Below, piece by piece: positions 8,197-17,537 of a stretch of DNA of 64,000 nucleotides (positions are counted from its first letter, which is position 1; each line of letters opens with the position of its first letter). A program made the position numbers and the translations under genes. Origin of the DNA: CAVUAF01 sp964460655 (GTDB lineage Bacteria; Acidobacteriota; Terriglobia; Terriglobales; Acidobacteriaceae); assembly GCA_964460655.1 (NCBI GenBank), contig CAYWSH010000002.1, positions 25,362-89,361 of the forward strand, written 5' to 3'. The notes beneath the pieces were generated by a model. The model saw nothing but the letters and a program-made list of their open reading frames with translations. It did no database searches and was not told the origin of the DNA.

Positions 8197-10101
8197 ATGT
8201 GTGGCATTTGTGGCATCGTCGGAACGAAACCAGGGCAGGCCTCGAAGGAGGCGCTGACCCCGATGGCCGCGTCGATCCAGCATCGCGGGCCCGACGACGA
8301 CGGCTTTTACGTTTCGCCTGACCGCACCGCCGGTCTCGGCTTCCGCCGGCTCTCGATCATCGATCTCCACACCGGCCACCAGCCCATCAGCAACGAGACG
8401 GGCGACATCTGGATCGTCTTCAACGGCGAGGTCTATAACTTCCACGCGCTGCGCGACGAGCTTACGGCCGCGGGGCACAGCTTCCGCACCCAGACCGACA
8501 CCGAAGCCATCGTCCACCTCTACGAGCAGTATGGCGAAGGCTGCGTGGAGAAGTTGCGCGGCATGTTCGCGTTCGCCATCTGGGACGAGCCGCGGCGTCG
8601 CCTTTTCCTGGCGCGTGACCGCGTCGGCAAGAAGCCCGTGTTCTACGCCTTCGACCGCGGCCGGTTGCTCTTCGCTTCCGAGATGAAGGCGCTGCTCACG
8701 CAACTGGAGCGCGCGCCGCAGATCGATCCCGAGGCGGTGGACCTCTATCTCGCGTTCGGGAATGTGCCGCCGCCGCGCACCATCTACCAGGATGTGCATC
8801 GCCTCCAGCCCGGGCACTGGCTGCGTTACGACGCTAGCGGGCTCGAGGTCCGGCGTTACTGGGACCTGGACTTCACGCCGCACGCCATGCCCAGCGAGCC
8901 CGAGCTGCTGCGCCAGATCGAGGACCTGCTGCGCGAGTCGGTGCGGCTGCGGTTGATCAGCGACGTGCCGTTGGGTGCGCTGCTCTCCGGCGGTGTGGAT
9001 TCGTCGAGCGTGGTGGCGCTGATGGCGCATGAGAGCGGGCGTCCGCCGAAAACGTTCTCCGTCGGCTTCGAGGAAGACGACTTCAGCGAGCTGGCGCATG
9101 CTCGGCGCGTCGCTAAGCACCTCGGCACCGAGCACTACGAGCAGATCGTGCACCCCAACATCGAGCAGCTGATGTACGAGTTGGTGGAGCACTTCGATGA
9201 GCCCTTCGGCGATTCCTCGATCATTCCCACGTTCCTGGTGTGCCAGCACGCGCGGCAGCACATCACCGTGGCGCTGAGCGGCGACGGGGGCGACGAAACA
9301 TTCGCCGGCTATCCCCGATATCTCTACGAGCGCTGGGTGGGCCGCGCAGCCAGCATTCCGGGCGTCTCCGCGCTCGCCAGTTCCGTGTCGCTTCTCTGGC
9401 CGGCGCAGTGGCGCGGCAAGCGCCAGATGCGCAAGATGCGGTGGGGTAGCGGACTGCGCTACGCGGAAGCCGTGTCGGTCGTGGACACGGAGATGCGGCA
9501 CGAGCTGTGGGGCAACGGCCGCGCGCCGCAGACCGCGCGCGAGTTCATACGCCGGCACTACTCGCCGCGCGGCATGGACAGCGTTTCACATGCCCAATAC
9601 GCCGATTCGCTGGTGAACTACCTGCCCGGCGACATCCTCCCCAAGGTCGATATCGCCAGCATGAAAGTGTCACTCGAGGTGCGCAGCCCTCTGCTCGATC
9701 ATCAGCTGATGGAGTTCATGGCGCACGTGCCCATCGGGCTGAAGATGCGCGGTGCGAACCCGAAATACCTGCTGAAGAAGATCGCCGAGCGCTACGTCCC
9801 GCCGGAAGTGTTGTACCGGCCGAAGCAGGGCTTCACGCTGCCGCTGCGCTGGTGGTTCTCCGAGAGCCTGCGGCCGTTCATGGAGTCGTTGCTGGTGGGG
9901 AAGGAATCGAGGGTTGCCGCCATCCTGCGCGGCGATGTGGTGGAGCGGCTCATCCACGAGCACGTGACACGTGGCGTACAGCATACGGATGCGCTCTATG
10001 CATTGCTGGCGCTCGAGATCTGGCTCCGACGGCGCGACATCAGCGTGCCGGAGTTACACGAACGGTTCCACCGTCAACCGGCGGCGCAGCCCGCGTCCTA
10101 A
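8197..10101 (+). CDS. asnB: asparagine synthase (glutamine-hydrolysing)-type amidotransferase
   Basis: 634 residues, full length for AsnB. It starts MCGICG, giving the nucleophile Cys2 after Met removal, followed by HRGPDDDG (about residue 29) and FNGEVYN of the glutaminase domain. The PP-loop SGGVDSSS is near residue 264, then SGDGGDETFAGYPRY and the C-terminal RPKQGFTLPLRWWF. In polysaccharide clusters such enzymes (for example the XrtA/PEP-CTERM system amidotransferase, or WbpS of Pseudomonas O-antigen loci) are thought to amidate sugar carboxyls rather than make free asparagine; that role is inferred from context. It is the last gene of the forward operon and its stop overlaps the convergent FemAB-like gene by 3 bases. 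Confidence 0.9.
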   Translation: MCGICGIVGTKPGQASKEALTPMAASIQHRGPDDDGFYVSPDRTAGLGFRRLSIIDLHTGHQPISNETGDIWIVFNGEVYNFHALRDELTAAGHSFRTQTDTEAIVHLYEQYGEGCVEKLRGMFAFAIWDEPRRRLFLARDRVGKKPVFYAFDRGRLLFASEMKALLTQLERAPQIDPEAVDLYLAFGNVPPPRTIYQDVHRLQPGHWLRYDASGLEVRRYWDLDFTPHAMPSEPELLRQIEDLLRESVRLRLISDVPLGALLSGGVDSSSVVALMAHESGRPPKTFSVGFEEDDFSELAHARRVAKHLGTEHYEQIVHPNIEQLMYELVEHFDEPFGDSSIIPTFLVCQHARQHITVALSGDGGDETFAGYPRYLYERWVGRAASIPGVSALASSVSLLWPAQWRGKRQMRKMRWGSGLRYAEAVSVVDTEMRHELWGNGRAPQTAREFIRRHYSPRGMDSVSHAQYADSLVNYLPGDILPKVDIASMKVSLEVRSPLLDHQLMEFMAHVPIGLKMRGANPKYLLKKIAERYVPPEVLYRPKQGFTLPLRWWFSESLRPFMESLLVGKESRVAAILRGDVVERLIHEHVTRGVQHTDALYALLALEIWLRRRDISVPELHERFHRQPAAQPAS

Positions 10102-10883
10102 GCGGGCTTGGGCGCGGCTTGCGCGCGCCGCTCGCGGCGTTTGCCCATCCACTCCAGGTAGCGCACCGACAGCTTGCCCTTGAGCGTGATGCCGTGCAGC
10201 GAGTAATACGAATCGACCACCACGCCGCCGAACTCTTCCTTCAACGCGTTGATCTGCAGCATGTGCTTGTCGTCCGTGCCGGCGTACCAACCGCCGAAAT
10301 CCACGGTGGCAATCCCCGCTGTCTGGAAGGCCTCGATGTCGCGCCAATGCAGAAAACGATTCGCACGTCCCACTGCCTGCCGGAAAGCAGGAGCGGCGGC
10401 AGCCCGATGGAGTGAGGCCGAGTACAGGAGCACAGCGTTGCGGGCGTCGTTGTAGTAGGCGTGCCAGACCGCTGGTGCGCCTTCGATCTGCGCGTAGCTG
10501 ACCGTGAGCAGGTTCGCCTCGGCCATGCCGCGCAGCCAGCCACGGTCCGCGGGGCGGAGCTGGATGGCGCGGCCGGCATCGTCATAGAAATCACAGAAAC
10601 GCTCGACCTCACCCCTTGCTTCTGTGCCGCTGAAGCGCTGGTCGGTGACGCCGTCCTTTTGCGCCCGCCGCACCGAATAGCGGACTTCCTTGTCCGTCTT
10701 CTCCAGCAGCTCGGCTGCCGGTCGCGTCATGTCGAGGGCAAGCGAATGCCGGTTCGTACGCTGCCAGCCCGGCGATGACGCCGGCCACGCGTTGTAACGC
10801 ACCACGTCGGCCCTGCCGGGCGCGAAGGTCTCGCCGCAGAAGACATCGGCGATGAGCACACCCTGCTTGCGCGAGAGGAACAT
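10098..10883 (-). CDS. FemAB-like / GNAT-fold acyltransferase
   Basis: The 261-residue product resembles the FemAB/peptidoglycan-bridge acyltransferase group: an N-terminal RTNRHSLALDM strand, the LLEKTDKEVRYSVRRAQKDGV helix that in this family contacts the aminoacyl donor, and a C-terminal WRDIEAFQTAGIATVDFGGW segment. FemAB proteins recur in exosortase-linked exopolysaccharide clusters, where they may attach an aminoacyl or acyl group to a sugar. It is the last gene of the reverse operon, 44 bases after the deacetylase, and converges on asnB. The family is likely; the donor and acceptor are unknown. Confidence 0.72.
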   Translation of the reverse strand: MFLSRKQGVLIADVFCGETFAPGRADVVRYNAWPASSPGWQRTNRHSLALDMTRPAAELLEKTDKEVRYSVRRAQKDGVTDQRFSGTEARGEVERFCDFYDDAGRAIQLRPADRGWLRGMAEANLLTVSYAQIEGAPAVWHAYYNDARNAVLLYSASLHRAAAAPAFRQAVGRANRFLHWRDIEAFQTAGIATVDFGGWYAGTDDKHMLQINALKEEFGGVVVDSYYSLHGITLKGKLSVRYLEWMGKRRERRAQAAPKPA

Positions 10884-10927
10884 TCCTTATGAGCTTAGGG
10901 GCGTAGGTGCCCGGAGACAAGTAACGT

Positions 10928-11965
10928 TCAGCGGTCGTGGTGGATCTGCGGGCTCAACCCCATGGATGCCTTGGCCATGTAGAACTGCACTGATTGCGGG
11001 CTGAAGTCGCCTCTGCCGTTCACGATGGAAGAGCTGCTCACGCCGATGCGCGGCAAGGCGAAGACGTCTTCGCTCTTGTGCAGCAATTGCGCGCGCGTCG
11101 TTACGCCGACCTTGTAACCGGCAGCCGCGACCGCTTTGCGCAGCTCTGGCGTGTTGGCGCCGAAGGGATAGCAGAATGTGTCCACGGTGTGTCCCAGGAG
11201 AGCGCCCAAAGCGGCGCGCGAGCCCCTTATCTCCTGTTCGGCGGCGGGCAGGGCTACGCGCGTGAGTGTGACGTGATTGGTGGTGTGCGAGCCAAAAGTG
11301 AAGCCGCCTCTTTCCATCTCGCGGACCTGCTCCCAATCGATAAAAACCCGCTGTTGCGCCTCCGGCGGTAGTCCAATCGCCGACCGTACGCGATCGAGGA
11401 ACTCATCCACTTCCTGCGGCCAGTGCAGCAGGATGTGCTTGCGGATGGGTTCGAATTCGAGCGCGCGCGTCGCCAGCGGCCACCACGGCGCGGGCAGGTC
11501 GTCGGGAATGGCTGTGATGCCCCGTTGCGCGGCATCAGTGATGAGGTTCCACAGGCGGTCCTGCCAGAAGCGGCGCGTCGTCCCGATGTAATTCACCGGG
11601 AGGAAGACGGTCGCGGGCAGACTCAGGTCGCGCAGCACCGGGTACGCATGGTTGTAGGTGTCGAGCCAGCCGTCGTCGAAGGTGAGGGCGCACTTGGGGC
11701 GGCGAGCGCGCCGGCCGGCGTACTGCGGGAGCTCCGCCAGCGGTACCACGTCGAAACGGCTCTTCAGCCACTCCGCCATCGCAATGAACAGGTCTCTCCC
11801 CGTGACCATGCCGTGCGAATAGAAGGGTTCACCGGCTGGCAGCACGCGGTGGTACATGAAGATGGCCGGCGCAGAGCGGCTCAGCCACGCCGCCGTGGTG
11901 TTGAAGAGCGGCATGCGTAGCAGCTTCTGCCGGACCGAGGACCGCAACTTTACGTTCTTGGCCAT
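10928..11965 (-). CDS. polysaccharide deacetylase family protein (NodB domain)
   Basis: 345 residues with a CE4 domain: the MYHRVLP entry strand, TFDDGW at residues 95-100, a metal-binding SHTTNH at 226-231, and CYPFG at 265-269. An insertion of about 100 residues between motifs 1 and 2 (130-220) makes it larger than the deacetylase at 438-1214, with which it shares only the motifs. It lies 3 bases after the beta-propeller gene and 44 before the FemAB-like gene on the reverse strand. XrtA-linked clusters typically carry a deacetylase of this kind. A role in de-N-acetylating the nascent polymer or its lipid-linked unit is inferred. Confidence 0.87.
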   Translation of the reverse strand: MAKNVKLRSSVRQKLLRMPLFNTTAAWLSRSAPAIFMYHRVLPAGEPFYSHGMVTGRDLFIAMAEWLKSRFDVVPLAELPQYAGRRARRPKCALTFDDGWLDTYNHAYPVLRDLSLPATVFLPVNYIGTTRRFWQDRLWNLITDAAQRGITAIPDDLPAPWWPLATRALEFEPIRKHILLHWPQEVDEFLDRVRSAIGLPPEAQQRVFIDWEQVREMERGGFTFGSHTTNHVTLTRVALPAAEQEIRGSRAALGALLGHTVDTFCYPFGANTPELRKAVAAAGYKVGVTTRAQLLHKSEDVFALPRIGVSSSSIVNGRGDFSPQSVQFYMAKASMGLSPQIHHDR

Positions 11966-11968
11966 TAT

Positions 11969-13489
11969 TCAGGGGCGCAATTCGACCACGTAGGTGTCTT
12001 TTGTGTTGCGTGCCGCAGTGCCCGCCCAGTTCGAGCCGAAGATGATCTTCGTCAGGTCACGATTCGGCGCGGCGTGCGGCTCGTCCCAGTACTCGCGCCG
12101 CACGCTGTGGTGGTGCGCGATGCGCCTCACCTCGCCGGAGCCGTCGAGCTTTACGGCGAAGATCTCGTCCGCCAGTGTATGCAAATGGGTGTCACCCGTC
12201 GCGCCACTTTCGTGGTAGGTGGACATCAGGAGCCAACCCTTGGCATCCCTCGCGCGCATGGAAACATGCCAGCCGTTGCCGTGGAAACTCTCGGGCAAAA
12301 CGGCCTTCACGACGCTCATGTCACGGAAGCGCGTGGCAAAGATGGTGTTGTAGTCGGCGTGCTGCGACTGATGCGCCTGGTTGACGAAGACCTCGCTGCC
12401 GTCGGCGAGCCACCCCGAATCGCTGTGCGTGTCGTAGGGAGCATCGGCGGCGCGCCGCATGTTGCGATAGTCCACGTCAAAGAACTCCGTTCCCCAGTGC
12501 TCCGGCGACTGGTCCGGACGCAGGGCCCACTGCACGTAAACGTACTTGCCGCTGGGTGAGATGCAGTTGGCGAGCGGGACTTTTACCTGGGGTGAGCGCA
12601 GGATCGGCATGTCGCCGCTCTGCGCGGCCACATTCCGCACGCCGAGGACGGTGTTGGAGGGGATGTCGTAGGTGAAGATGCCGTAGACGATGCCCTGGCC
12701 GTCGAGGATGGTGAAGGCGCCGCGGCGATTGTCGTCGGAGTAGTTGCAGTAGTCGCGCATCTTGATCTTCTTGTGCGCGAGCGCGATGCCGTCGAACGGG
12801 CTGTTCTCGGCGAATTCGTGCACCGTTCGGCTCTGATCGCGGCGCACAGAATAGACCTTCAGAGCGGTGTCGCACGTGTACCAGATCGTATCGGCGTCGA
12901 TATTGTCCCAGTGCGGGTTCGGATCGGAGCCGTCGTAGCAAAAGACGTCGCGGCCGAGCTTGCGCACGTACCGATAGCTGTTTCCGTCGTAGAGGTGAAG
13001 GAATCCGTTGCCGGCCTGGAGAAACAAGAGGGAGCCGTCAGCGTTCCAAGCTTGCAGCGGCGAGTAGACAGGTACGACGCCCCAGCCAGTGTCTTCGCCC
13101 GCGGGTAGAGGCAAACGCTTCACCAGGGTATGAAAAGTCGGATCGCGATACACGTTCGCTGCATCGCCCGTGAAAGGTGGCAGCGCGGCAACCGGGGGCA
13201 TGCTCAGTAGCTCACAGTCGTCGCGTGCAGCGACGCGTCGACAAGTGCGCAGGTGCGCGAGTTGTGCGGGGACAGCCGTTCCGGGGACGGTCTGTGGAGC
13301 TTCGTACAGGCCGGTGGCGCGCGCCCGTAGCATGATGGCAGCACGCCGTCCCCAGCGCGTGCTCCGCAATCCCCATGTGGCCAGCAACAGCAGCAAGAGC
13401 GCGGCGACGACAACGGCGCTACGCCGCGCACCGCCGGTGAAGCGCCGTTCGTGCCCGTGCACTATCCTTGTGTCGGGCTCCAGCGTCAT
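11969..13489 (-). CDS. membrane-anchored beta-propeller protein, family related to the C-terminus of the giant lipoprotein
   Basis: 506 residues. The N-terminus has one strong membrane segment (about 24-42) after a basic stretch, so the rest should lie outside the cytoplasm as a type II membrane protein. From about residue 75 on it aligns by eye with the last 440 residues of the giant protein at 18150-26405: LQAWNADGS, WDN-x-D-x-D-x-IWYT, SPSGKYVYVQW, DEIFAVKLDGS and EPHAAPNRDLTKIIFGS have close counterparts there. The spacing of D-G-S turns suggests a TolB-like six- to eight-bladed propeller. Function is not known. I set the start at 13489 (ATGA overlap with the methyltransferase); an upstream ATG at 13561 lies inside that gene. 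Confidence 0.75.
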   Translation of the reverse strand: MTLEPDTRIVHGHERRFTGGARRSAVVVAALLLLLLATWGLRSTRWGRRAAIMLRARATGLYEAPQTVPGTAVPAQLAHLRTCRRVAARDDCELLSMPPVAALPPFTGDAANVYRDPTFHTLVKRLPLPAGEDTGWGVVPVYSPLQAWNADGSLLFLQAGNGFLHLYDGNSYRYVRKLGRDVFCYDGSDPNPHWDNIDADTIWYTCDTALKVYSVRRDQSRTVHEFAENSPFDGIALAHKKIKMRDYCNYSDDNRRGAFTILDGQGIVYGIFTYDIPSNTVLGVRNVAAQSGDMPILRSPQVKVPLANCISPSGKYVYVQWALRPDQSPEHWGTEFFDVDYRNMRRAADAPYDTHSDSGWLADGSEVFVNQAHQSQHADYNTIFATRFRDMSVVKAVLPESFHGNGWHVSMRARDAKGWLLMSTYHESGATGDTHLHTLADEIFAVKLDGSGEVRRIAHHHSVRREYWDEPHAAPNRDLTKIIFGSNWAGTAARNTKDTYVVELRP

Positions 13490-14229
13490 GGCTTTTCCAG
13501 GATGGCGATGATGTTCGGCCGCAGATGCCGCAGACGTTTGCTGCTCAAGGCACGGATCCACATCAGTTCCAAGACTGGCGCAAAGGGAATCACCACGAGT
13601 TCGGCAGTCGACCTTATCAGTCGCACTTCCTGGACGGCAAAGCCCGACGTGGCGGCAACCTGGCGGATCTGCGCCTCTGTGTTCGCCCGATAGTGCGTCA
13701 GGAAAACGTCGTGCGCTTCGCGCGCGTTGATGACTCTGACGATCTTCTTCTTCAAGCCTTCAGGGGTCAGACTAGCCAGCTGCGTGGAGTACCCCGAGGT
13801 GTTCGGTGTGTGAAAAATGAATCTGCCGCCGGGTTTTAGGACGCGCAACACCTCGCGGAACTGCACCTCCGGCTGGTCGAGGTGTTCGACCACCATGTTC
13901 GCCGTGGCCAGGTCGAAGGTGTTGTCGCGGAAGGGCAACTCCTCGAGTTTGCCGGCCACACGCCGGGCGATGGTCTTGTGCCAGGAGAGGGCTTGCTCCA
14001 CTGGATCGAGACCCACGACCATGTGGGCGCGCCGCGTGAGCTCGGCTTCATCCTGCGCGCGGTTCGCTTCGAACAGTTGATGTCCGCAGCCGAGGTCGAC
14101 CCAGGTCGCGCCCTTCGGTACTTCGCGCAGCAGCGTGTCGGCGTACTCATCGGCGGCGAATCTCAGGCCCGGCACGAGCAAGGCTTCTATCGGCCGGTAG
14201 ACCGCCCACATGAATCGTCGGTATCTCAT
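13486..14229 (-). CDS. class I SAM-dependent methyltransferase
   Basis: 247 residues. The SAM-binding motif I, WVDLGCGHQ, is at residues 43-51; a GLDPVE acidic loop and the LRVLKPGGRFIFHTPN post-motif are typical of the Methyltransf_11/25 families that methylate small molecules or sugars. It lies 12 bases downstream of the acyltransferase and overlaps the propeller gene by 4 bases (ATGA), so it belongs to the reverse polysaccharide operon and may methylate a sugar of the polymer. The acceptor is unknown. The C-terminal 50 residues form hydrophobic helices that could touch the membrane. Confidence 0.82.
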   Translation of the reverse strand: MRYRRFMWAVYRPIEALLVPGLRFAADEYADTLLREVPKGATWVDLGCGHQLFEANRAQDEAELTRRAHMVVGLDPVEQALSWHKTIARRVAGKLEELPFRDNTFDLATANMVVEHLDQPEVQFREVLRVLKPGGRFIFHTPNTSGYSTQLASLTPEGLKKKIVRVINAREAHDVFLTHYRANTEAQIRQVAATSGFAVQEVRLIRSTAELVVIPFAPVLELMWIRALSSKRLRHLRPNIIAILEKP

Positions 14230-14241
14230 GGAGTGTTCTGT

Positions 14242-15372
14242 TTATTCGCGTCCGGCGGCGGCCTCGGCCAAGGGTTGCGCTTTCGGAGTGACCACCGCGA
14301 GCTCCGGCGCGAGCAGAGCGGGACGTCGTGCCAGGCGAGGCACCACCTGCTTCACCACACGTCCACCTACGCGGATCAGCGGCGCTTCGATGGTGTGAAA
14401 CAGCACCACCGGCACGCTCACGATCAGCACGGTGAACACGCTCCACCGCAGTGCCAGCGGCCAGGCTTGCAGCACGCCGAAGCCGACCCAGATGGCGAAG
14501 TAATGGCACAGATAAATGCCGTACGAATACTTGGCGATGAGGTGCGCAACTGTCTTTGCCACGCCCGCAGGTAATTCGGCGAAAAACGGAATACCGAGTC
14601 CCAATGCCAGGCAACATCCCCAGCCCAGGTACACCGCGATGCTCGCGTGCGTGGCGGCCTGCACGATGAAGCCGACCACCAGCACTGCCAGAAAGATCGG
14701 CCACAGCCAGAACGGCAACTTCCGTTGCGCACTGCTGCTGAGCTTGTAAGCGATGACGCCGGGGATAAAGTTGGGCATGTACTGCGCGAGCTCGAAGAAG
14801 TAGCTCACCGGCAGCCGCATCAGGCCGAGATTGAGAAGCAATGCCGCCAGCCAGATCCCGATCACCGGGAACGCGCGACGGCTGCGCGTTGCCATCAGGT
14901 AGAGCGCGGGCAGCAGGCAATACATCTGGATCTCGAACGGCAAGCTCCACAACACACCGAGAACGGATGGTGTGCGAATGAGATTCTGCATCAGGAGGAA
15001 ATTTGCCAGCCAACCACCGGGCGAGATCACCGTCCAGCTGAGCGAGTGCGGCTCGAGGTTCGTCTGCGGGATGCGGAATAAGAGAATGGCGCCGACTACG
15101 ACGATGCTCAACGGGTAGATGCGGAAGATGCGGCGCAGCATGAAACCGGAAAAGATCGGCATCCCCGGGTACTGCTGCTGCTGGCGTCGCAGCGAGAGCA
15201 TGAGAACGAGCGTCGTATGGACAAAGAACAGCAGCACGCCGAGCAGGCCCATGGGCCGGATGCTGACTCCGGCGATGCTTATAACCCCCTGAAATAAAAG
15301 AAGATGGAACACAAGGACCAGCATTACCGCGGTCGCGCGGAGGACGTCGAGATTGGCCGATTCCTGCGTCAT
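14242..15372 (-). CDS. acyltransferase 3 family membrane protein (OafA-like)
   Basis: 376 residues with about ten membrane helices. The N-terminus, NLDVLRATAVMLVLVFHLLLF, carries the R-x10-H pair characteristic of Acyl_transf_3 proteins that O-acetylate surface polysaccharides, and SLPFEIQMYCLLP matches the W/S-L-x-x-E-x-x-Y-x-L-x-P motif. It should transfer acetyl or another acyl group to sugars during or after export. It is the first gene of the reverse operon and has its own extended -10 promoter (15417-15432). The substrate is unknown. Confidence 0.87.
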   Translation of the reverse strand: MTQESANLDVLRATAVMLVLVFHLLLFQGVISIAGVSIRPMGLLGVLLFFVHTTLVLMLSLRRQQQQYPGMPIFSGFMLRRIFRIYPLSIVVVGAILLFRIPQTNLEPHSLSWTVISPGGWLANFLLMQNLIRTPSVLGVLWSLPFEIQMYCLLPALYLMATRSRRAFPVIGIWLAALLLNLGLMRLPVSYFFELAQYMPNFIPGVIAYKLSSSAQRKLPFWLWPIFLAVLVVGFIVQAATHASIAVYLGWGCCLALGLGIPFFAELPAGVAKTVAHLIAKYSYGIYLCHYFAIWVGFGVLQAWPLALRWSVFTVLIVSVPVVLFHTIEAPLIRVGGRVVKQVVPRLARRPALLAPELAVVTPKAQPLAEAAAGRE

Positions 15373-15416
15373 TCAGCGGGGTGGCGCGGGGGCGCACACG
15401 GTAGGGGATAGCCGCG

Positions 15417-15432
15417 ATATTAGCATCAAAAA
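15417..15432 (-). promoter_or_regulatory. extended -10 promoter TTTTGATGCTAATAT
   Basis: On the reverse strand TTTTGATGCTA is followed by ATAT, giving the extended -10 TG-C-TAATAT. The predicted transcript start is near 15410, about 38 bases before the acyltransferase ATG. It shares its first 11 bases with the promoters at 283 and 34883. Confidence 0.55.
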
Positions 15433-15494
15433 ACGCCAAAACGGTATTGCTTGCTGAGGTTTGCGGCGTTACCAGCGGGTGTGCCTGAGTTACG

Positions 15495-17534
15495 ATGACC
15501 GCGATGTGCAAGGTCCGCTGGATCACCCTGTTTCTCATGCTCGAGGCGCTGCCGCTGTGGGCCGCGCCACCGCACGTCTTGTTTATTGACCTCGACTCCG
15601 GCCCGAAAACCGGCGGTGAGCATAATCAGGGCGTCTACGTCACCATCTTCGGGAAGCGCTTCGGCGCGGCGCCCCAGGTCACAATCGGGGGCGGCGAAGT
15701 GGCCCGGATCGTCGCCCATTGTGAGGCCTGCTCCAACGCGCAACTCGGACCTGCGCCCAGCGACCGGATGGACGTCGTCGTGGTCGAGCTTGGGGCGCGC
15801 GTCGCTACGGGCGACGTTGTAGTCACCACTCCTGACGGCCAGAGCAGTGGCGGCCCAACATTCACGGTGCGGCCGGGCAGGGTCTTCTGCGTCAGTCCTG
15901 CCGGCAAAGACGCCGCGTCACATGGGACGTTCGCCGCTGGCTGCTGGCAATCGGTGATCTTCGCCCGCAACGCGATCGCGCCCGGCGATACGGTCTATGT
16001 GCGGGCGGGTGTGCTCACTACGGGCCGAGACCCCACGCAGGCCGAGGCCTGGTGCGCGGCGCTCGTCATCGGCAAAGATGCCGGCGATGCGGGTACGGCG
16101 GGAAATCCAAAGGCGCTGGTGGCGTACCCAGGCGAAACGGTCACCATCGGCGACACCAGCGGCTCGTTCGATCCCAATGGGCGATTGCTTCGGCCGCGGC
16201 AGACGTGCGCGCAAGTGACCGCGCCGCTCTCACAGAGCGGCAAGGCCGGCAGCATCAAGCGTACGAGCGGCCTTACGCGCGTCCGCATCGCCGGCACCGA
16301 CTTCCACGCTTCGCTGCGGGGCGCGCGTGTCGGCGCGTGGGTCAGCGTCACCGGCACGCGGAACTACAACCGCGTTCTCCGTATCCGTTCTCTCACGCTC
16401 GACTGCATGGGCTCGGGGCGCGATGCCGACCACTGCTGGAAGGACGACCTCACGCTTCTGGACCCGGGCGATGACCTGCCGGAAGAAACCACGGCAACGC
16501 TCGGCGTGGTGAGCGTGTACGACACCGGCATTCGCAGCAAAGGAGGGTCGGACTACTGGACCATCGCCGGCTTCCAGGTGCGCGGCGTCACCGACGCGAT
16601 CAACTGGAAGGGCGCACACACGCGCCTCATCAACCTCGATCTCTCAGCTCCCGGCGGAGACAATGAGGCCGCCTGCCAGGATGGCGCCGGCGATATCGAC
16701 GATCTCAAGTGGTACGGCGTCAAGGTCCACGACTGCGGTATCGCACGCAGTTCGACGGCGAAGTTCTTTCACCAGGTCTACTGGTGTTGCGGCAATAACC
16801 ACGGCATCGACCAGGGGTGGTTCGAGATCGGCGGGAACAACTGGGGTTGTAGCGGCATCCAGGACAATGCTTCGGCGAGTCACGCCACCGCCGATTACGA
16901 CTGGCAGATCCACGATGGCTATCTGCATGACAATCGTTGCGCCGCCATCGCGCTGCAGACCGTTGATCCCGCGAAGGGCGCGGTCCGGCTCTGGAACCTC
17001 ATCATTCAGCGCAGCGGCATCGGGCCGTCACCGATCGACGGCGGCGGTTCGTACAGCTGTATCCGAGCCAACCAGGTCGCGCCCGGGCAGGGCACGACCT
17101 CGGGCAACATCGAGATCTACAACAGCACCTTTCAGGATTGCGGTGCGCTCGATATTCACCAGCGCGGCACGCGTGGCATCATCACGAACGATGGTCGCGT
17201 AGCTGCGATCGGCATAACGGCGTCGAACCTGCTTGTTCTCCAGCCTGTGGGCCAGCCTTATCTGGAGAGCGCCGGCCCAATCACCGTCACCCACAGTCAT
17301 TGCTTCGGCAACGGCGAGTGTCCCGGGGATTGGCAGAACAGTTCCTCCGGGGATCCCAACTTGGCTGATAGGTCGGGCAAGGTCGATTTTCACCTTACCA
17401 GCGCGAGCCCTTTGTCCGTGCAAGACAGCGGACAAGCAACCTCGGCAAAGGTTGATCTTGATGGCGTGAACCGGCCGCAGCGTTCGGCCCACTCCCGTGG
17501 TGCTTACGAGCTGCCGGCCCGGAAGAAGGAGTGA
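15495..17534 (+). CDS. secreted TIG / right-handed beta-helix protein
   Basis: 679 residues. An N-terminal signal peptide (about 1-23, cleaving near LWAAPP) precedes a TIG/IPT-like module (about 26-127) and then a long right-handed parallel beta-helix with repeated short strands, for example SKGGSDYWTIAGFQVRGV, KFFHQVYW and GWFEIGGNNWGC. The whole protein parallels the central module of the giant lipoprotein (its residues about 1293-1935), beginning with the same DLDSGPKTGGEHN motif. Beta-helix proteins in polysaccharide loci are often lyases, epimerases or binding proteins, but I see no catalytic motif that decides. ATG 15495 is followed by a second ATG at 15504 that is equally possible. It is divergent from the acyltransferase gene. 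Confidence 0.78.
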   Translation: MTAMCKVRWITLFLMLEALPLWAAPPHVLFIDLDSGPKTGGEHNQGVYVTIFGKRFGAAPQVTIGGGEVARIVAHCEACSNAQLGPAPSDRMDVVVVELGARVATGDVVVTTPDGQSSGGPTFTVRPGRVFCVSPAGKDAASHGTFAAGCWQSVIFARNAIAPGDTVYVRAGVLTTGRDPTQAEAWCAALVIGKDAGDAGTAGNPKALVAYPGETVTIGDTSGSFDPNGRLLRPRQTCAQVTAPLSQSGKAGSIKRTSGLTRVRIAGTDFHASLRGARVGAWVSVTGTRNYNRVLRIRSLTLDCMGSGRDADHCWKDDLTLLDPGDDLPEETTATLGVVSVYDTGIRSKGGSDYWTIAGFQVRGVTDAINWKGAHTRLINLDLSAPGGDNEAACQDGAGDIDDLKWYGVKVHDCGIARSSTAKFFHQVYWCCGNNHGIDQGWFEIGGNNWGCSGIQDNASASHATADYDWQIHDGYLHDNRCAAIALQTVDPAKGAVRLWNLIIQRSGIGPSPIDGGGSYSCIRANQVAPGQGTTSGNIEIYNSTFQDCGALDIHQRGTRGIITNDGRVAAIGITASNLLVLQPVGQPYLESAGPITVTHSHCFGNGECPGDWQNSSSGDPNLADRSGKVDFHLTSASPLSVQDSGQATSAKVDLDGVNRPQRSAHSRGAYELPARKKE

Positions 17535-17537
17535 CAA

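Noticed and set aside
8164..9558. A 464-codon reverse frame opposite asnB
   Set aside because: Composition is His/Arg/Val-rich without motifs; asnB on the forward strand is complete and canonical.
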